DNA of 64,000 bases from Acanthosepion esculentum (GCA_964036315.1 OZ038510.1:78409256-78473255), one strand, 5' to 3'. Shown: positions 23,501 through 33,927, counted from the first letter of the stretch. Made by a program: numbers and translations. Notes: generated by a model not told the origin, from the letters alone.

Positions 23501-26500
23501 TTTGGACGGCCTGGGTAAACTAGTATATTTGTATATTTAAAGACTCACATGTGAAAACCTTCTAATAATAGTAAGGACTGAACAAAATATGCCATCATTT
23601 TGGACGGCCTGCGTAAACTAGTATATTTGTATATTTAAAGACTCACATGTGAAAACCTTCTAATAATAGTAAGGACTGAACAAAATATGCCAGCATTTTG
23701 GACGGCCTGGGTAAATTAGTATATTTGTATATTTAAAGACTCACATGTGAAAACCTTCTAATAATAGCAAGGACTGAACAAAATATGCCATCATTTTGGA
23801 CGGCCAGGGTAAACTAGTATATTTATATATTTCAAGACTCACATGTGAAAACCTTCTAATAATAGTAAGGACTGAACAAAATATGCCATCATTTTGGACG
23901 GCCTGGGTAAACTAGTATATTTGTATATTTAAAGACTCACATGTGAAAACCTTCTAATAATGGTAAAGACTGAACAAAATATGCCATCATTTTGGACGGC
24001 CAGGGTAAACTAGTATATTTATATATTTAAAGACTCACATGTGAAAACCTTCTAATAATAGTAAGGACTGAACAAAATATGCCATCATTTTGGACGGCCT
24101 GGGTAAACTAGTATATTTGTATATTTAAAGACTCACATGTGAAAACCTTCTAATAATAGTAAGGACTGAACAAAATATGCCATCATTTTGGACGGCCTGG
24201 GTAAACTAGTATATTTGTATATTTCAAGACTCACATGTGAAAACCTTCTAATAATAGTAAGGACTGAACAAAATATGCCATCATTTTGGACGGCCTGGGT
24301 AAACTAGTATATTTGTATATTTAAAGACTCACATGTGAAAACCTTCTAATAATAGTAAGGACTGAACAAAATATGCCATCATTTTGGACGGCCAGGGTAA
24401 ACTAGTATATTTATATATTTCAAGACTCACATGTGAAAACCTTCTAATAATAGTAAGGACTGAACAAAATATGCCATCATTTTGGACGGCCAGGGTAAAC
24501 TAGTATATTTATATATTTAAAGACTCACATGTGAAAACCTTCTAATAATAGTAAGGACTGAACAAAATATGCCATCATTTTGGACGGCCAGGGTAAACTA
24601 GTATATTTATATATTTCAAGACTCACATGTGAAAACCTTCTAATAATAGTAAGGACTGAACAAAATATGCCATCATTTTGGACGGCCTGGGTAAACTAGT
24701 ATATTTGTATATTTAAAGACTCACATGTGAAAACCTTCTAATAATAGTAAGGACTGAACAAAATATGCCATCATTTTGGACGGCATGGGTAAACTAGTAT
24801 ATTTGTATATTTAAAGACTTACATGTGAAAACTTTCTAATAATAGTAAGGACTGAACAAAATATGCCATCATTTTGGACGGCCTGGGTAAACTAGTAAAA
24901 TTGTATATTTAAAGACTCACATGTGAAAACCTTCTAATAATAGTAAGGACTGAACAAAATATGCCATCATTTTGGACGGCCTGGGTAAACTAGTATATTT
25001 GTATATTTAAAGACTTACATGTGAAAACCTTCTAATAATAGTAAGGACTGAACAAAATATGCCATCATTTTGGACGGCCTGGGTAAACTAGTATATTTGT
25101 ATATTTAAAGACTCACATGTGAAAACCTTCTAATAATAGTAAGGACTGAACAAAATATGCCATCATTTTGGACGGCCTGGGTAAACTAGTATATTTGTAT
25201 ATTTAAAGACTCACATGTGAAAACCTTCTAATAATAGTAAGGACTGAACAAAATATGCCATCATTTTGGACGGCCTGCGTAAACTAGTATATTTGTATAT
25301 TTAAAGACTCACATGTGAAAACCTTCTAATAATAGTAAGGACTGAACAAAATATGCCAGCATTTTGGACGGCCTGGGTAAATTAGTATATTTGTATATTT
25401 AAAGACTCACATGTGAAAACCTTCTAATAATAGCAAGGACTGAACAAAATATGCCATCATTTTGGACGGCCAGGGTAAACTAGTATATTTATATATTTCA
25501 AGACTCACATGTGAAAACCTTCTAATAATAGTAAGGACTGAACAAAATATGCCATCATTTTGGACGGCCTGGGTAAACTAGTATATTTGTATATTTAAAG
25601 ACTCACATGTGAAAACCTTCTAATAATGGTAAAGACTGAACAAAATATGCCATCATTTTGGACGGCCAGGGTAAACTAGTATATTTATATATTTAAAGAC
25701 TCACATGTGAAAACCTTCTAATAATAGTAAGGACTGAACAAAATATGCCATCATTTTGGACGGCCTGGGTAAACTAGTATATTTGTATATTTAAAGACTC
25801 ACATGTGAAAACCTTCTAATAATAGTAAGGACTGAACAAAATATGCCATCATTTTGGACGGCCTGGGTAAACTAGTATATTTGTATATTTCAAGACTCAC
25901 ATGTGAAAACCTTCTAATAATAGTAAGGACTGAACAAAATATGCCATCATTTTGGACGGCCTGGGTAAACTAGTATATTTGTATATTTAAAGACTCACAT
26001 GTGAAAACCTTCTAATAATAGTAAGGACTGAACAAAATATGCCATCATTTTGGACGGCCAGGGTAAACTAGTATATTTATATATTTCAAGACTCACATGT
26101 GAAAACCTTCTAATAATAGTAAGGACTGAACAAAATATGCCATCATTTTGGACGGCCAGGGTAAACTAGTATATTTATATATTTAAAGACTCACATGTGA
26201 AAACCTTCTAATAATAGTAAGGACTGAACAAAATATGCCATCATTTTGGACGGCCAGGGTAAACTAGTATATTTATATATTTCAAGACTCACATGTGAAA
26301 ACCTTCTAATAATAGTAAGGACTGAACAAAATATGCCATCATTTTGGACGGCCTGGGTAAACTAGTATATTTGTATATTTAAAGACTCACATGTGAAAAC
26401 CTTCTAATAATAGTAAGGACTGAACAAAATATGCCATCATTTTGGACGGCATGGGTAAACTAGTATATTTATATATTTAAAGACTCACATGTGAAAACCT

Positions 26501-26630
26501 TCTAATAATAGTAAGGACTGAACAAAATATGCCATCATTTTGGACGGCCTGGGTAAACTAGTATATTTATATATTTAAAGACTCACATGGTAAAACCTAA
26601 TTATATTAAGGACTTAACAAAATACACAAT
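14541..26630. repeat. 98-bp satellite, about 123 units, with higher-order structure
   Basis: The unit begins gactcacatgtgaaaacctt, passes ctaataatagtaaggactga, then acaaaatatgccatcatttt, ggacggcctgggtaaactag and tatatttatatatttaaa (98 bp). The landmark 'gaacaaaata' is spaced 98 bp from 14563 to 26520 (122 intervals plus one base). That base is an inserted C near 19680. The first unit is internally shortened and the last (about 26590-26630) decays. Variants are regional: 'ggccaggg' appears only after about 19685, and 'ccataatttt' disappears after about 21830. Block copies exist at shifts of 2254 bp (23 units, 14685-16938 = 16939-19192) and 1666 bp (17 units, about 23104-24769 = 24770-26435). 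Each unit carries the perfect palindrome TCACATGTGA and an ACTAGT. No open frame exceeds 60 codons. The period is constant to the base while neighbouring units differ by point changes. Confidence 0.98.
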
Positions 26631-27643
26631 CATATTTTACGTTAATTCTAAACGCATGTTATAGTAAAAAAGAACAAAGAGACAATAATTTTCCCTAAGG
26701 ACGCCATTTGTTCGCTCGACTAACAAGTCACGAAGCGTTTATAGATTTTTCGCAAGGCCAAGTCGCATTGTCATTGTTTTGAAAAGAATAAATCCATATT
26801 GTGCAGTTTTCTTTTGTCGCATTATGAAAAGAAAACGCATGTTGAAATAAAACAAGCTGGGAATATTTCGTCTGGTTTGTTTTCGTATTGAGTTTGAGTC
26901 CTGAAGAACATATGCCTAGAAAATCCGCATTGATACATTATCTATTGTCAATCATATGATGACTGATGAAGAAATCTTAAATGGAGAATGAACACTAAAC
27001 ACACCTTGACCAAAACAAATGGCAAAGTCAGCAATTCGTGTTCTTATGTATAAATTCAGTTGTATGCGGCTGGGTTTTATTTAAGTTCTAATCAACACAT
27101 TTTAAAACAGTAACTAATAATAATGTGAAGAAGAGTGCGGGCCCTTTGACACATTTTTTTTGTAGGTAGAAAGGTTAAACTTTGCCCCTTTTCAATGGAA
27201 CAAGTGCCTCAAGTTTTCTAAGCAACATAATCTTTCCACCAAAATGAAAACAAATCAAACGACAAACAAAAATGTTTTTTAAATTCCAGGAACTATTTTC
27301 TTAACAGCAGCTGATGGCAGTGAACAAGTTTCAAAAATGCAATAGCTTGAAAATTCTATTAAAAAATATATAAATTGAATATCAACACGCATTGCTAGCC
27401 ATTTTTTCGAAAACATGAGTAAAGAAAAAGAAAAATTGTAAATCTGTTCATTTTTAAATATTAGACGCATCTTTGAAATTTATAACTTGCGTTATTTTAA
27501 CGTCATTTTTTTTATAATTAAAAGAAAAACTTGTAGTTCGAACGAATGATTTATTTTTATGCAAATATTTCAACTAGCAGTTGCCATTCTTGGTCATTCC
27601 TTAATTTGAGTAAAAACAGTGCAAAGAAACTAGAAATGCTTAA
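26631..27643. other. unassigned stretch between satellite and LTR element
   Basis: This looks like unique AT-rich DNA. A 63-codon minus-strand frame at 27279-27470 has no recognisable features. Confidence 0.4.
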
Positions 27644-27676
27644 GAATTCTGTTGTGGGGCAGACCCCTTTTACACA

Positions 27677-28047
27677 TAAAAAATAAAAACCGGCATACAC
27701 CGATAGTGCCTAAAAGATTCTTCAAACCAGGCGAACGGGTCTATTTCAGAATGTTCAAGAATGATATGGCATACTGGGAACCAGGTACGATAATAAACAG
27801 ACTGGGAAATGTTCTGTACACGATCCAAGGTGAAAGATTCACTCACAGGAGACACATAAATCAGATACAGAAAAGACGTGTAGAGGAACCAAACTCGTCA
27901 CCTTCCGAAAATGAAGACGCGATGGAAGCGATTTTCGAAGCCTTCGAAATCAAAAAACCACAAGTAGCCACGGAGATCAGAAGAACAAGCCGAAAAAGAA
28001 AATTCACGGAACCACTAATAATAGACCATAAGCGAAAAAAATATTAA
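27677..28047 (+). pseudogene. integrase C-terminal fragment of a Gypsy-type retrotransposon
   Basis: The frame is open and stop-free for about 120 codons to TAA at 28045-28047. It includes FKPGERVYFRMF, then YWEPGTIINRLGNVLYTIQG, and FTHRRHINQI. The F-GerV--R--- ... W-pG-I--R-G---Y-v ... RH-nQ arrangement is characteristic of the SH3-like C-terminal domain of Ty3/Gypsy integrases. A basic tail (RRTSRKRKF ... KRKKY) follows. The only possible start codons lie in the LTR remnant (TTG) or internally, so no functional protein is expected. The reading frame itself is undamaged, suggesting a fairly recent element. Confidence 0.8.
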
Positions 28048-28076
28048 CTCGCCCCCCAAAAAAGCTAGTGAGGGGG

Positions 28077-28404
28077 TGTTGTGGGGCAGACCCCTTTTAC
28101 ACAAGATGGACTCGTCCAAAGTATACTTATACTGACAGAGAGAATACCTGCAGGTTGAGATACGTTGAGTCAGGGTAAGAGATACGGAGACAGTACACAG
28201 GTTGTTCACAGAGAGTCCAACGAGAGAGATAATTATGGTTTCACTTACAGAGACTTGTACATATACTTTCTACTAACCCGCATTCCGGGACTACTAAACT
28301 TCTCTTCAAGTCTGTATTCTTACGTTTAATACACGTATTTTTCTATCTCAATTACTGGCGTTGTTTATTTATTTGTGCAGGATTCCATTCCCGGAATCCA
28401 CAAC
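28077..28404 (+). repeat. 3' LTR, 328 bp
   Basis: It begins tgttgtgg and ends ccacaac, giving imperfect terminal inverted repeats. It is preceded by a purine-rich primer tract. An aataca/tttaat AT-rich block at about 28320-28345 may hold the polyadenylation region; no canonical AATAAA is obvious. Confidence 0.8.
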
Positions 28405-28515
28405 GAATTCAAATCAAGGGAAAAAAACAGTTAATGACGTTTACAAAGTCAGAGCATACGCTTTTTTAAGCGAGGTCCATGCCTTATTCGTATCAAAGTT
28501 AGGATGCTTGTCTAT

Positions 28516-30200
28516 TTATTTCATGGAAATATTTCCATGAATTGTTTTGTTTTTTATAAACAATTTTTTTTTGCTATCCTCTATTCTCTGAGGGAGGAAG
28601 CATGACCTCGCACCGTCGCCGGTGAGAAACGCTGCAAGAGCCACTCCGTTTCGCGAGGCTCGTCCCTTAATCGAGACGCAATCGCGCCAATCCCCCGAAG
28701 GAACGCCATCGAACGAGGGCCAATAACCCCAGAAGTCTCCACTGACATAGGAGTAAAAGAAATCTATCAGCAAGAGAAGAATATTTAACTATTTTTTTTT
28801 TTTATCTCAGCGTCCCGAGCGACAGATCCCGGCTCAACCACAGACCTGACCAAATTTCTTATACTTTAAATAAGTCCCCACTGCCACAGGAGTAAAAAAA
28901 AAAAATCTATCAGCAAGAGAAGAATATTTAACTATTTTTTTCATCTCTGCGTATCGGGCTACGGACCCCGGCTCAAGCGCGGACCTGATGAAATTACCGG
29001 CCGAAAATATATCCGCACAAGTCACATCCCGAATCAACGACTTCCCCATTTTAAAAAGGAAAATGGTAATGCCATCCGGCCGCTTTCCATCACCACGGTC
29101 GAGGCCTATGGGTTCGATTCGGGAAGGGAACCCAACTGCATCCAAACCTCTTTTGATGATGTCGTTAATTGCTGCATGTCGTGGAAAGCGGCCGGCACTA
29201 CGACGACAGGAGAGAGGATGCAAACCAAACTCATCAATGGAAGCTCCACATCCGCATCTGTGACGCTCACATAATTTGAGTCCAAGACGGATCGCGACTC
29301 CGACCCGAGTGCACTCATCATCTAGAAGGGTACCGGTAGATGAAGAGGGAAATGCGTTGAGCCAGGCGCCACTACTCGGTTGTGATGCAGATAGTAGACA
29401 GGCGAGGCTGTGCTGATCCAGAGAGCCTCAAATTAGTAAAATTGACCTCGCATTTTATTTTATCCCAGCTTTTCTGTTTTGATATATCGTGTTGGATAGA
29501 AAGTAATTCTTGCGTCCAGACGCTGCAAGCTTGTTCGAAAGAACTACCCGAGAAACATTGAGACGATCCACCAAGTATCTCATCAATTAATTCGCGAGGG
29601 GAAGAAAGTGCAGAAAGAAATGCTGGAAGAGCCAAATCTGCCGCTGATCGAAGGCCCAGGCCTCCGAAACTCAAAGGGAGATTTGCCTGCCTCCAGCCTG
29701 TGTCGTCGAAATTAACGTTGCAAATTAACTCCGCGCATTGTGATATCTATCTCATTTAAGAAATACTGTCAGAGGTATCAAGGGGCACTTCAGAGTGTGT
29801 AGAGGAACCTCGGTATCGAAAAACTGTTCTTCAAGAGGAAGAGGGCTCGGTGTGCGTCAGTTAATTGTTTATTTCTAAGTCATTCTTGTTAGAATATGAT
29901 ATTCTTAGTATCCAAACACGCTCGAATGGCCATTGGAAAGACTGGAGAACCAAGAATGTGTAATTCCTCCTTAGCTGTTATTTTTATATCCTCAAGGATA
30001 AGTCTGATATCCCGGATAGCATTCTCGAAAACATCTGCACTATAATTCAAGTTTATTATCTCTGACTTGTACGAGTTAATCTCAAGTCCAAGCAGAGATA
30101 AAGCAGGAATAAACGCCAGAGGTCAGCAGCTACGGGACCTCGATGGATCCTCCCAGCGTTGCATCGTCAAGATACCATGATTTCCATGAAATAAATTCTT
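28516..30200 (-). pseudogene. LINE with RT box (YLDD) and restriction-like endonuclease C-terminus, degraded
   Basis: Read on the minus strand from about 30200. EFISWKSWYLDDATLGGSIE carries the catalytic YLDD of a reverse transcriptase. INLNYSADVFENAIRDI and ILGSPVFPMAIRACLDTK follow after frame changes, then FGGLGLRSAADLALPAFLSA (29372-29674), and SGAWLNAFPSSSTGTLLDDE. Next come CERHRCGCG ... GLHPLSC and GKRPDG followed by a degraded D-V-T (IRDVT, where copy 1 has IWDVT). After a 100-bp internal duplication the last part reads TPMSVETSGVIGPRSMAFLR and ends near 28580. It is the same family as 5856-6426. Many stops and shifts make it inactive. It shows that RT lies upstream of the CCHC/endonuclease region, as in R2-like LINEs. 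Confidence 0.85.
28779..28985. repeat. tandem internal duplication within the LINE
   Basis: 'agaatatttaactatttttt', 'tatcagcaagagaagaatat' and a 'cgacagatcccggctcaa'-type block occur twice (about 28760-28850 and 28905-28985). The second set is more diverged. The duplication lies at the junction of the endonuclease-like and terminal segments. Confidence 0.75.
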
Positions 30201-30744
30201 TTCTTGTAGTAAAATCTTGAGGAATCGTTCCTTCTGGATTATACATCAGTCAGAATATTGGGGTAATTTGCAGTTTAAACCGCGCGCTCAGTTTCTAATA
30301 AAAATTCCACGAATAATTACATTTATGTACATTCTTAATTCGAAAATAACAAAGAAATTTTGTTAAAATCTACCGTTTTGGTGTTATGGATAATAAAAGT
30401 TCGGACACATTCGCGTCGGGTCCGTCCGCCATTACTGGCGTTGTTTACATACATTTGCCTCGGGGAAGTCATGCGCGGAAGCTTACTTAGTTAACTGCCT
30501 TTTTACTGATTTTACTCGTTGCACTTACTGCGCAAGGGTTAGGGTTTTTGGTAAATTTATTTAAGTTATTTAGAAAAACAATGACAAGCGTTGATTTTTT
30601 ACAACAAAAGAAGTTAAATAATAAAACAAATATTAATTAAATAATAAAACAAATTGTAAAACTAATGATATCTTATTTTAAAGTGCTTAATACTCATGAT
30701 TTGTAAACCTCAAAAATTTAATTAAAAAAATTTGTTCTTGTTAT
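30201..30744. other. unassigned stretch
   Basis: The beginning may still be decayed LINE sequence. The remainder is AT-rich. A CpG-containing patch at 30400-30490 has no recognisable gene. Confidence 0.35.
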
Positions 30745-30946
30745 CTGTCTATATTTCTGAGATGAGGTATTATGTACACTATTTACATTATTCGGACTAT
30801 TGTCCTCATCTTTGTCGCCATATTTATTACAACGTTTCGGCCTTTCAGTATCTGTCTATATTTCGGAGATGAGGTATTATGTACATTATTTACATTATTC
30901 GGACTATTAACCGGGTATTGAACTCAAACTCTTTGGGTTCTGTCCT
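30745..30946 (-). mobile_element. tRNA-headed SINE ('SINE-V'), minus-strand arm of an inverted pair
   Basis: Read on the minus strand, a tRNA-like box B region (gagttcaatacccggtt) is followed directly by tail units (cgaaacgttgtaataaat ... gacaatagtccgaataatgt ... acctcatctcagaaatatag). The SINE body between them is missing. It faces the plus-strand copy at 30947 with heads adjacent. Confidence 0.7.
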
Positions 30947-31255
30947 CAAGGACACATGGCACAGTGGATAAAGGCGTTAGTTAGATGCAGTGACAGGACC
31001 CAAAGTGTGTGAGTTCAATACCCGGTTAAGGCAGTGGAGAACTTTCAGAGGGAAATTAACAGGAGATAACTGATAACTGACATCCATTAAACATGGCACG
31101 TGGAACTAGAACAGTCTACACCAGTGAGCGAAAATAAAGGGTTCAGTTCGATATTCCAACCATCTGAAGAAGGCCGGAGCGTACAATGGCCGAAACGTTG
31201 TAATAAATATGGCGACAAAGATGAGGACAATAGTCCGAATAATGTAAATATTGTT
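30947..31255 (+). mobile_element. tRNA-headed SINE ('SINE-V'), plus-strand copy
   Basis: The head contains box A-like tggcacagtggataaaggcg and box B-like gagttcaataccc. The body follows: aacaggagataactgataac, acatggcacgtggaactaga, then ctgaagaaggccgg ... tggccgaaacgttg. A tail starts aataaatatggcgacaaaga. Other members lie at 53385-53695 and 54829-56010, and tails at 34160-34375. The CTGAAGA ... GAAAC segment (31164-31195) can form a hairpin. Confidence 0.8.
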
Positions 31256-32559
31256 CTTGTTATTATTTTCTTTCTAGCATTTCTTTTATTTTGTAAATTA
31301 TTTATTCATTTTTAAAATTTCAATATGTTCGCTTTTTTCTTAATTTTTTTATACACTTTAAAGAAGGAAATTTCAAATTAGTGTTTGACGGCTATGTTGA
31401 TCACAATTTAAAAAGATTCAACAGATCAACATAATTATTTATTTCCTAAACATTTTAATGGTGGTTTTATGATGCGATTAAAAACTTTAAATGATAAATT
31501 TTTAAAGATTTCATTTTTTTATTGCGTGATGATTTAAATATGTTATTCCTTGATGTCATTCAGATGAATGAAAATGACAATCAGTCAGCTCCCAACTTTT
31601 TTCCTCTGTACCAAACTCCAGGCTAAAAAAATAGAAAAGGTGGGTTTCGCTTGGATAGAGACACACGAACAGGTACCGACGAACGACAGACACAGGATTA
31701 ACATTTGTAAATAAATTTTATATAACAAAATATAAAATATGAGAAAATTATGGAGTGACAGACGTGCAATTAATAAAAGAACACTTAACTGATATTGGAT
31801 GTCAGTCCAAACGTTTGTGTTTCAGGAATTTGTCTGTTCGAATGTTTATAATGACAAACAACGTTGCTACAGAATGTTCACAAAAGTTGAGTGTTCTTTC
31901 TACTGCAATATGAAATATAAGATTCCGAAATAATATTTGTGTTCTGTTTCCCCTTTGTTAATTGGATTGCATCCGAGATGAAAGTAAAATGATTTCTTTT
32001 GATTTCTTTCGGTATAATCTTCCTCAACTTTAACTCATTATAGACTCAAGATCTCCGGGACTAAGTTTCCTTGTTACCTACACAAGAAATGGAATAGGCT
32101 TGTGGGTGTATTTCTTGTCCCTTACGAGAGCATGATGAGATTCTATTTTTCTCGTGAACTGTTGTCGTAGGAGGTCATCGGGAAATTAAAGTTACAATAT
32201 CAAAATCCCACTTGGTGATGTATGGCATGTGAACGTAAGTGACCGATTCTTACTCACTTTCTTAGGAGGTCATTCTGTTTGTTGTCAAGCAATCCCAAAT
32301 TCCTTTCTTCGTCGAAACAAGACTAAGTCCAGATAAGTATCAAAATGAAGAAAAAAAAGAGAAAGAGGAACAGGAGAAACACAAAGACAGCGATTGATTG
32401 TATGTCTGATTTAATAGTTAGCATTAAGGGCAATGTCACAGATTTACACTACCAATTCTTTTGCTACAGATCAACTTTGAAGAGCTTTACATGAAATTAA
32501 AAAATAGCACAGTGATAATAAGTTTACATTCTACAGCAACTTTTGAATTTTCTAGGCTT
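31256..32559. other. unassigned stretch
   Basis: This is apparently unique AT-rich DNA, possibly intron of the gene to which the exon-like segment at 32717 belongs. No repeats or coding signatures were recognised. Confidence 0.35.
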
Positions 32560-33150
32560 TTGATTCAAGCGCTCTCAAAATAGTGTACTTGTAATACAGG
32601 AGCCAGACCCTTATCTTACTCATACTGTAAATGCAATTCCTAATTTAATATACCATTTTAGAATTAAGCGTATAAGTCCAGGTTTCAAGTTGTGTCTCTA
32701 TATTATCTGCTTTCAGTGTACTAGCGAAAAGGTATTAGTGAAAGTCTTTACTCAAACATCCGACTCAAAGACTTTAATGGCACAGCAACACGAATTTGCT
32801 GTACTTAAAATGCTCTGCCACAATAATGTTGTCCAGCTGTTTGCAATGGAACCAGAGGTGAGTAATGGCAGTTGATTATTGTCGAAATTGGAAATTTCCA
32901 AAAACAGTTCTTGTTTGCGTAAGCTTCAAGATAACTACCCTCTGGTAAAATATATCACTATAACCCTGAAGGTAGGTAAAGAAAGATCTATAATATATAA
33001 ACATGACCCCAACAAAAAAGTCATATTGTTGGTATATTTAATATTTACTAATGTTCTTCTCTACTCAATTCTTTATTGAAATTTAAAAAAAAAATTAACT
33101 ATCATTTTTGACAACTTTTATAAATCTATGGTCCATTGTGATACAAATCT
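32560..33150. repeat. tandem duplication, unit 1 (exon plus flanking intron)
   Basis: It aligns over its whole length with about 33275-33870 at an offset of 712 bp. Landmarks are 'cttatcttactc', 'attatctgctttcag', 'gatctataatatataaac' and 'gtcatattgttggta'. Divergence is noticeable in the intron parts and lower in the exon. Confidence 0.85.
32717..32857 (+). CDS. exon-like segment resembling a TBK1/IKK-epsilon-type kinase N-lobe, copy 1 (open)
   Basis: A 141-bp, 47-codon open segment is bounded by a consensus acceptor (attatctgctttcag) and donor (gtgagt). The translation contains VLVKVF, matching the beta-3 strand with the ATP-binding lysine (VAIK-like). HEFAVLKML matches helix C with its glutamate, and HNNVVQLFAMEPE matches the H-N-(I/V)V-L segment leading to strand 4. 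TBK1 and IKK-epsilon have a very similar stretch, (V)KVF ... EF-VL--L-H-N(I)V-LFA-E. Both ends are phase 0 in this reading. No other exon of the kinase was found in the window, so neighbours would lie far away or be absent. If functional, it would belong to innate-immune signalling in the cytosol. It could equally be an orphan duplicate. Confidence 0.6.
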
Positions 33151-33274
33151 TATTCTTTAGCTTCTCTTAACGTGTGCAAGTACATTTCATTCTTAATATA
33201 TTTGACAAATGGCAAAAGTAATTTTATTGAAGATGTTGACAATCTTTTATCAAAAGAAATTCCTTAGAGAGTCA

Positions 33275-33870
33275 CAGTTCAAATTCACTTTGAATACATC
33301 TAGCTAGGGACCCTTATCATACTCTTATTGTTACCCATACTGTCTATCAAACTCCTAATTTAATGCACCATTGAAAATTAAGTGTGTAGATCTAAGTTGC
33401 AAGATGTCTCAATATTATCTGCTTTCAGTGTACTGGGGAAGAGGTAGCAGTGAAAGTTTTCACTCAACTGTTCAACTCAAGGACTTTGATGGTACAGCAA
33501 CACGAATTTGCTGTACTTAAAATGCTCTGCCACAATAATGTTGTCTAGCTGTTTGCAATGGAACCAGAGGTGAGTAGTAGCAGTTGATTATTGTCTAAAT
33601 TGAAAATTTCCAAAATCAGTTGTCGTTTGCCTTTCTAACCTTCAAACCCTCTTGCGAAATGTATTGCTATAACTCTGAAGGTAAGGTAAAGAAAGATCTA
33701 TAATATATAAACTTGCAAAATGACCTCAGCAGAAAAGTCATATTGTTGGTATCTTTAATATATACTAGTATTCTTCTTTATTTGACACTTTTATTGAAAT
33801 TAAAAAGTGTATATAATTTAACTATCATTCTTGACAGCTTTTATAAATCTACGGTATTTTGTGATGCAAG
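33275..33870. repeat. tandem duplication, unit 2
   Basis: This is the second copy of 32560-33150, including the exon and about 150 bp of flanking sequence upstream and 300 bp downstream. Confidence 0.85.
33429..33569 (+). pseudogene. exon-like segment, copy 2, with in-frame stop
   Basis: It has the same length (141 bp) and the same acceptor and donor as copy 1. Its first half is closer to a typical kinase (TGEEVAVKVF), whereas copy 1 reads TSEKVLVKVF. Codon 38 or 39 has changed from CAG (Gln) to TAG, giving HNNVV-stop-LFAMEPE. All other codons remain open and the splice sites are intact. Either the exon is dead or its inclusion would truncate the protein. Cephalopod A-to-I editing could turn UAG into UGG, but nothing here shows that it does. 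Confidence 0.6.
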
Positions 33871-33927
33871 TGTTACCATTTCGCCTTTCTCGAAACCAAC
33901 ACCACAGCGCGTCGAGCGGTACACAAC

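Larger units (their letters stand above)
27644..28410 (+). mobile_element. internally deleted Ty3/Gypsy-type LTR element with 6-bp target duplication
   Basis: The element is bounded by GAATTC at 27644-27649 and again at 28405-28410. Directly inside the left copy are the first 27 nt of the LTR (27650-27676, starting tgttgtggggcagacc). These are fused to the integrase C-terminal coding region (27677-28047). A polypurine tract (agtgaggggg, 28067-28076) then leads into a full LTR at 28077-28404 that starts with the identical 27 nt and ends ccacaac. The rest of the 5' LTR, gag, protease, RT and RNase H are missing. Because the flanking duplication is intact, the loss is internal and not a truncated insertion. 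Confidence 0.85.

Noticed and set aside
14541..26630. CRISPR-like array
   Set aside because: The repeats are contiguous 98-bp units with no unique spacers, in eukaryotic DNA; it is a satellite.
28988..29263. Plus-strand open frame opposite the LINE C-terminus
   Set aside because: The CCHC and PD...D motifs are on the minus strand; this frame is its complement.
30535..30556. Telomere-like gggttagggttt
   Set aside because: Less than two repeats; no array around it.
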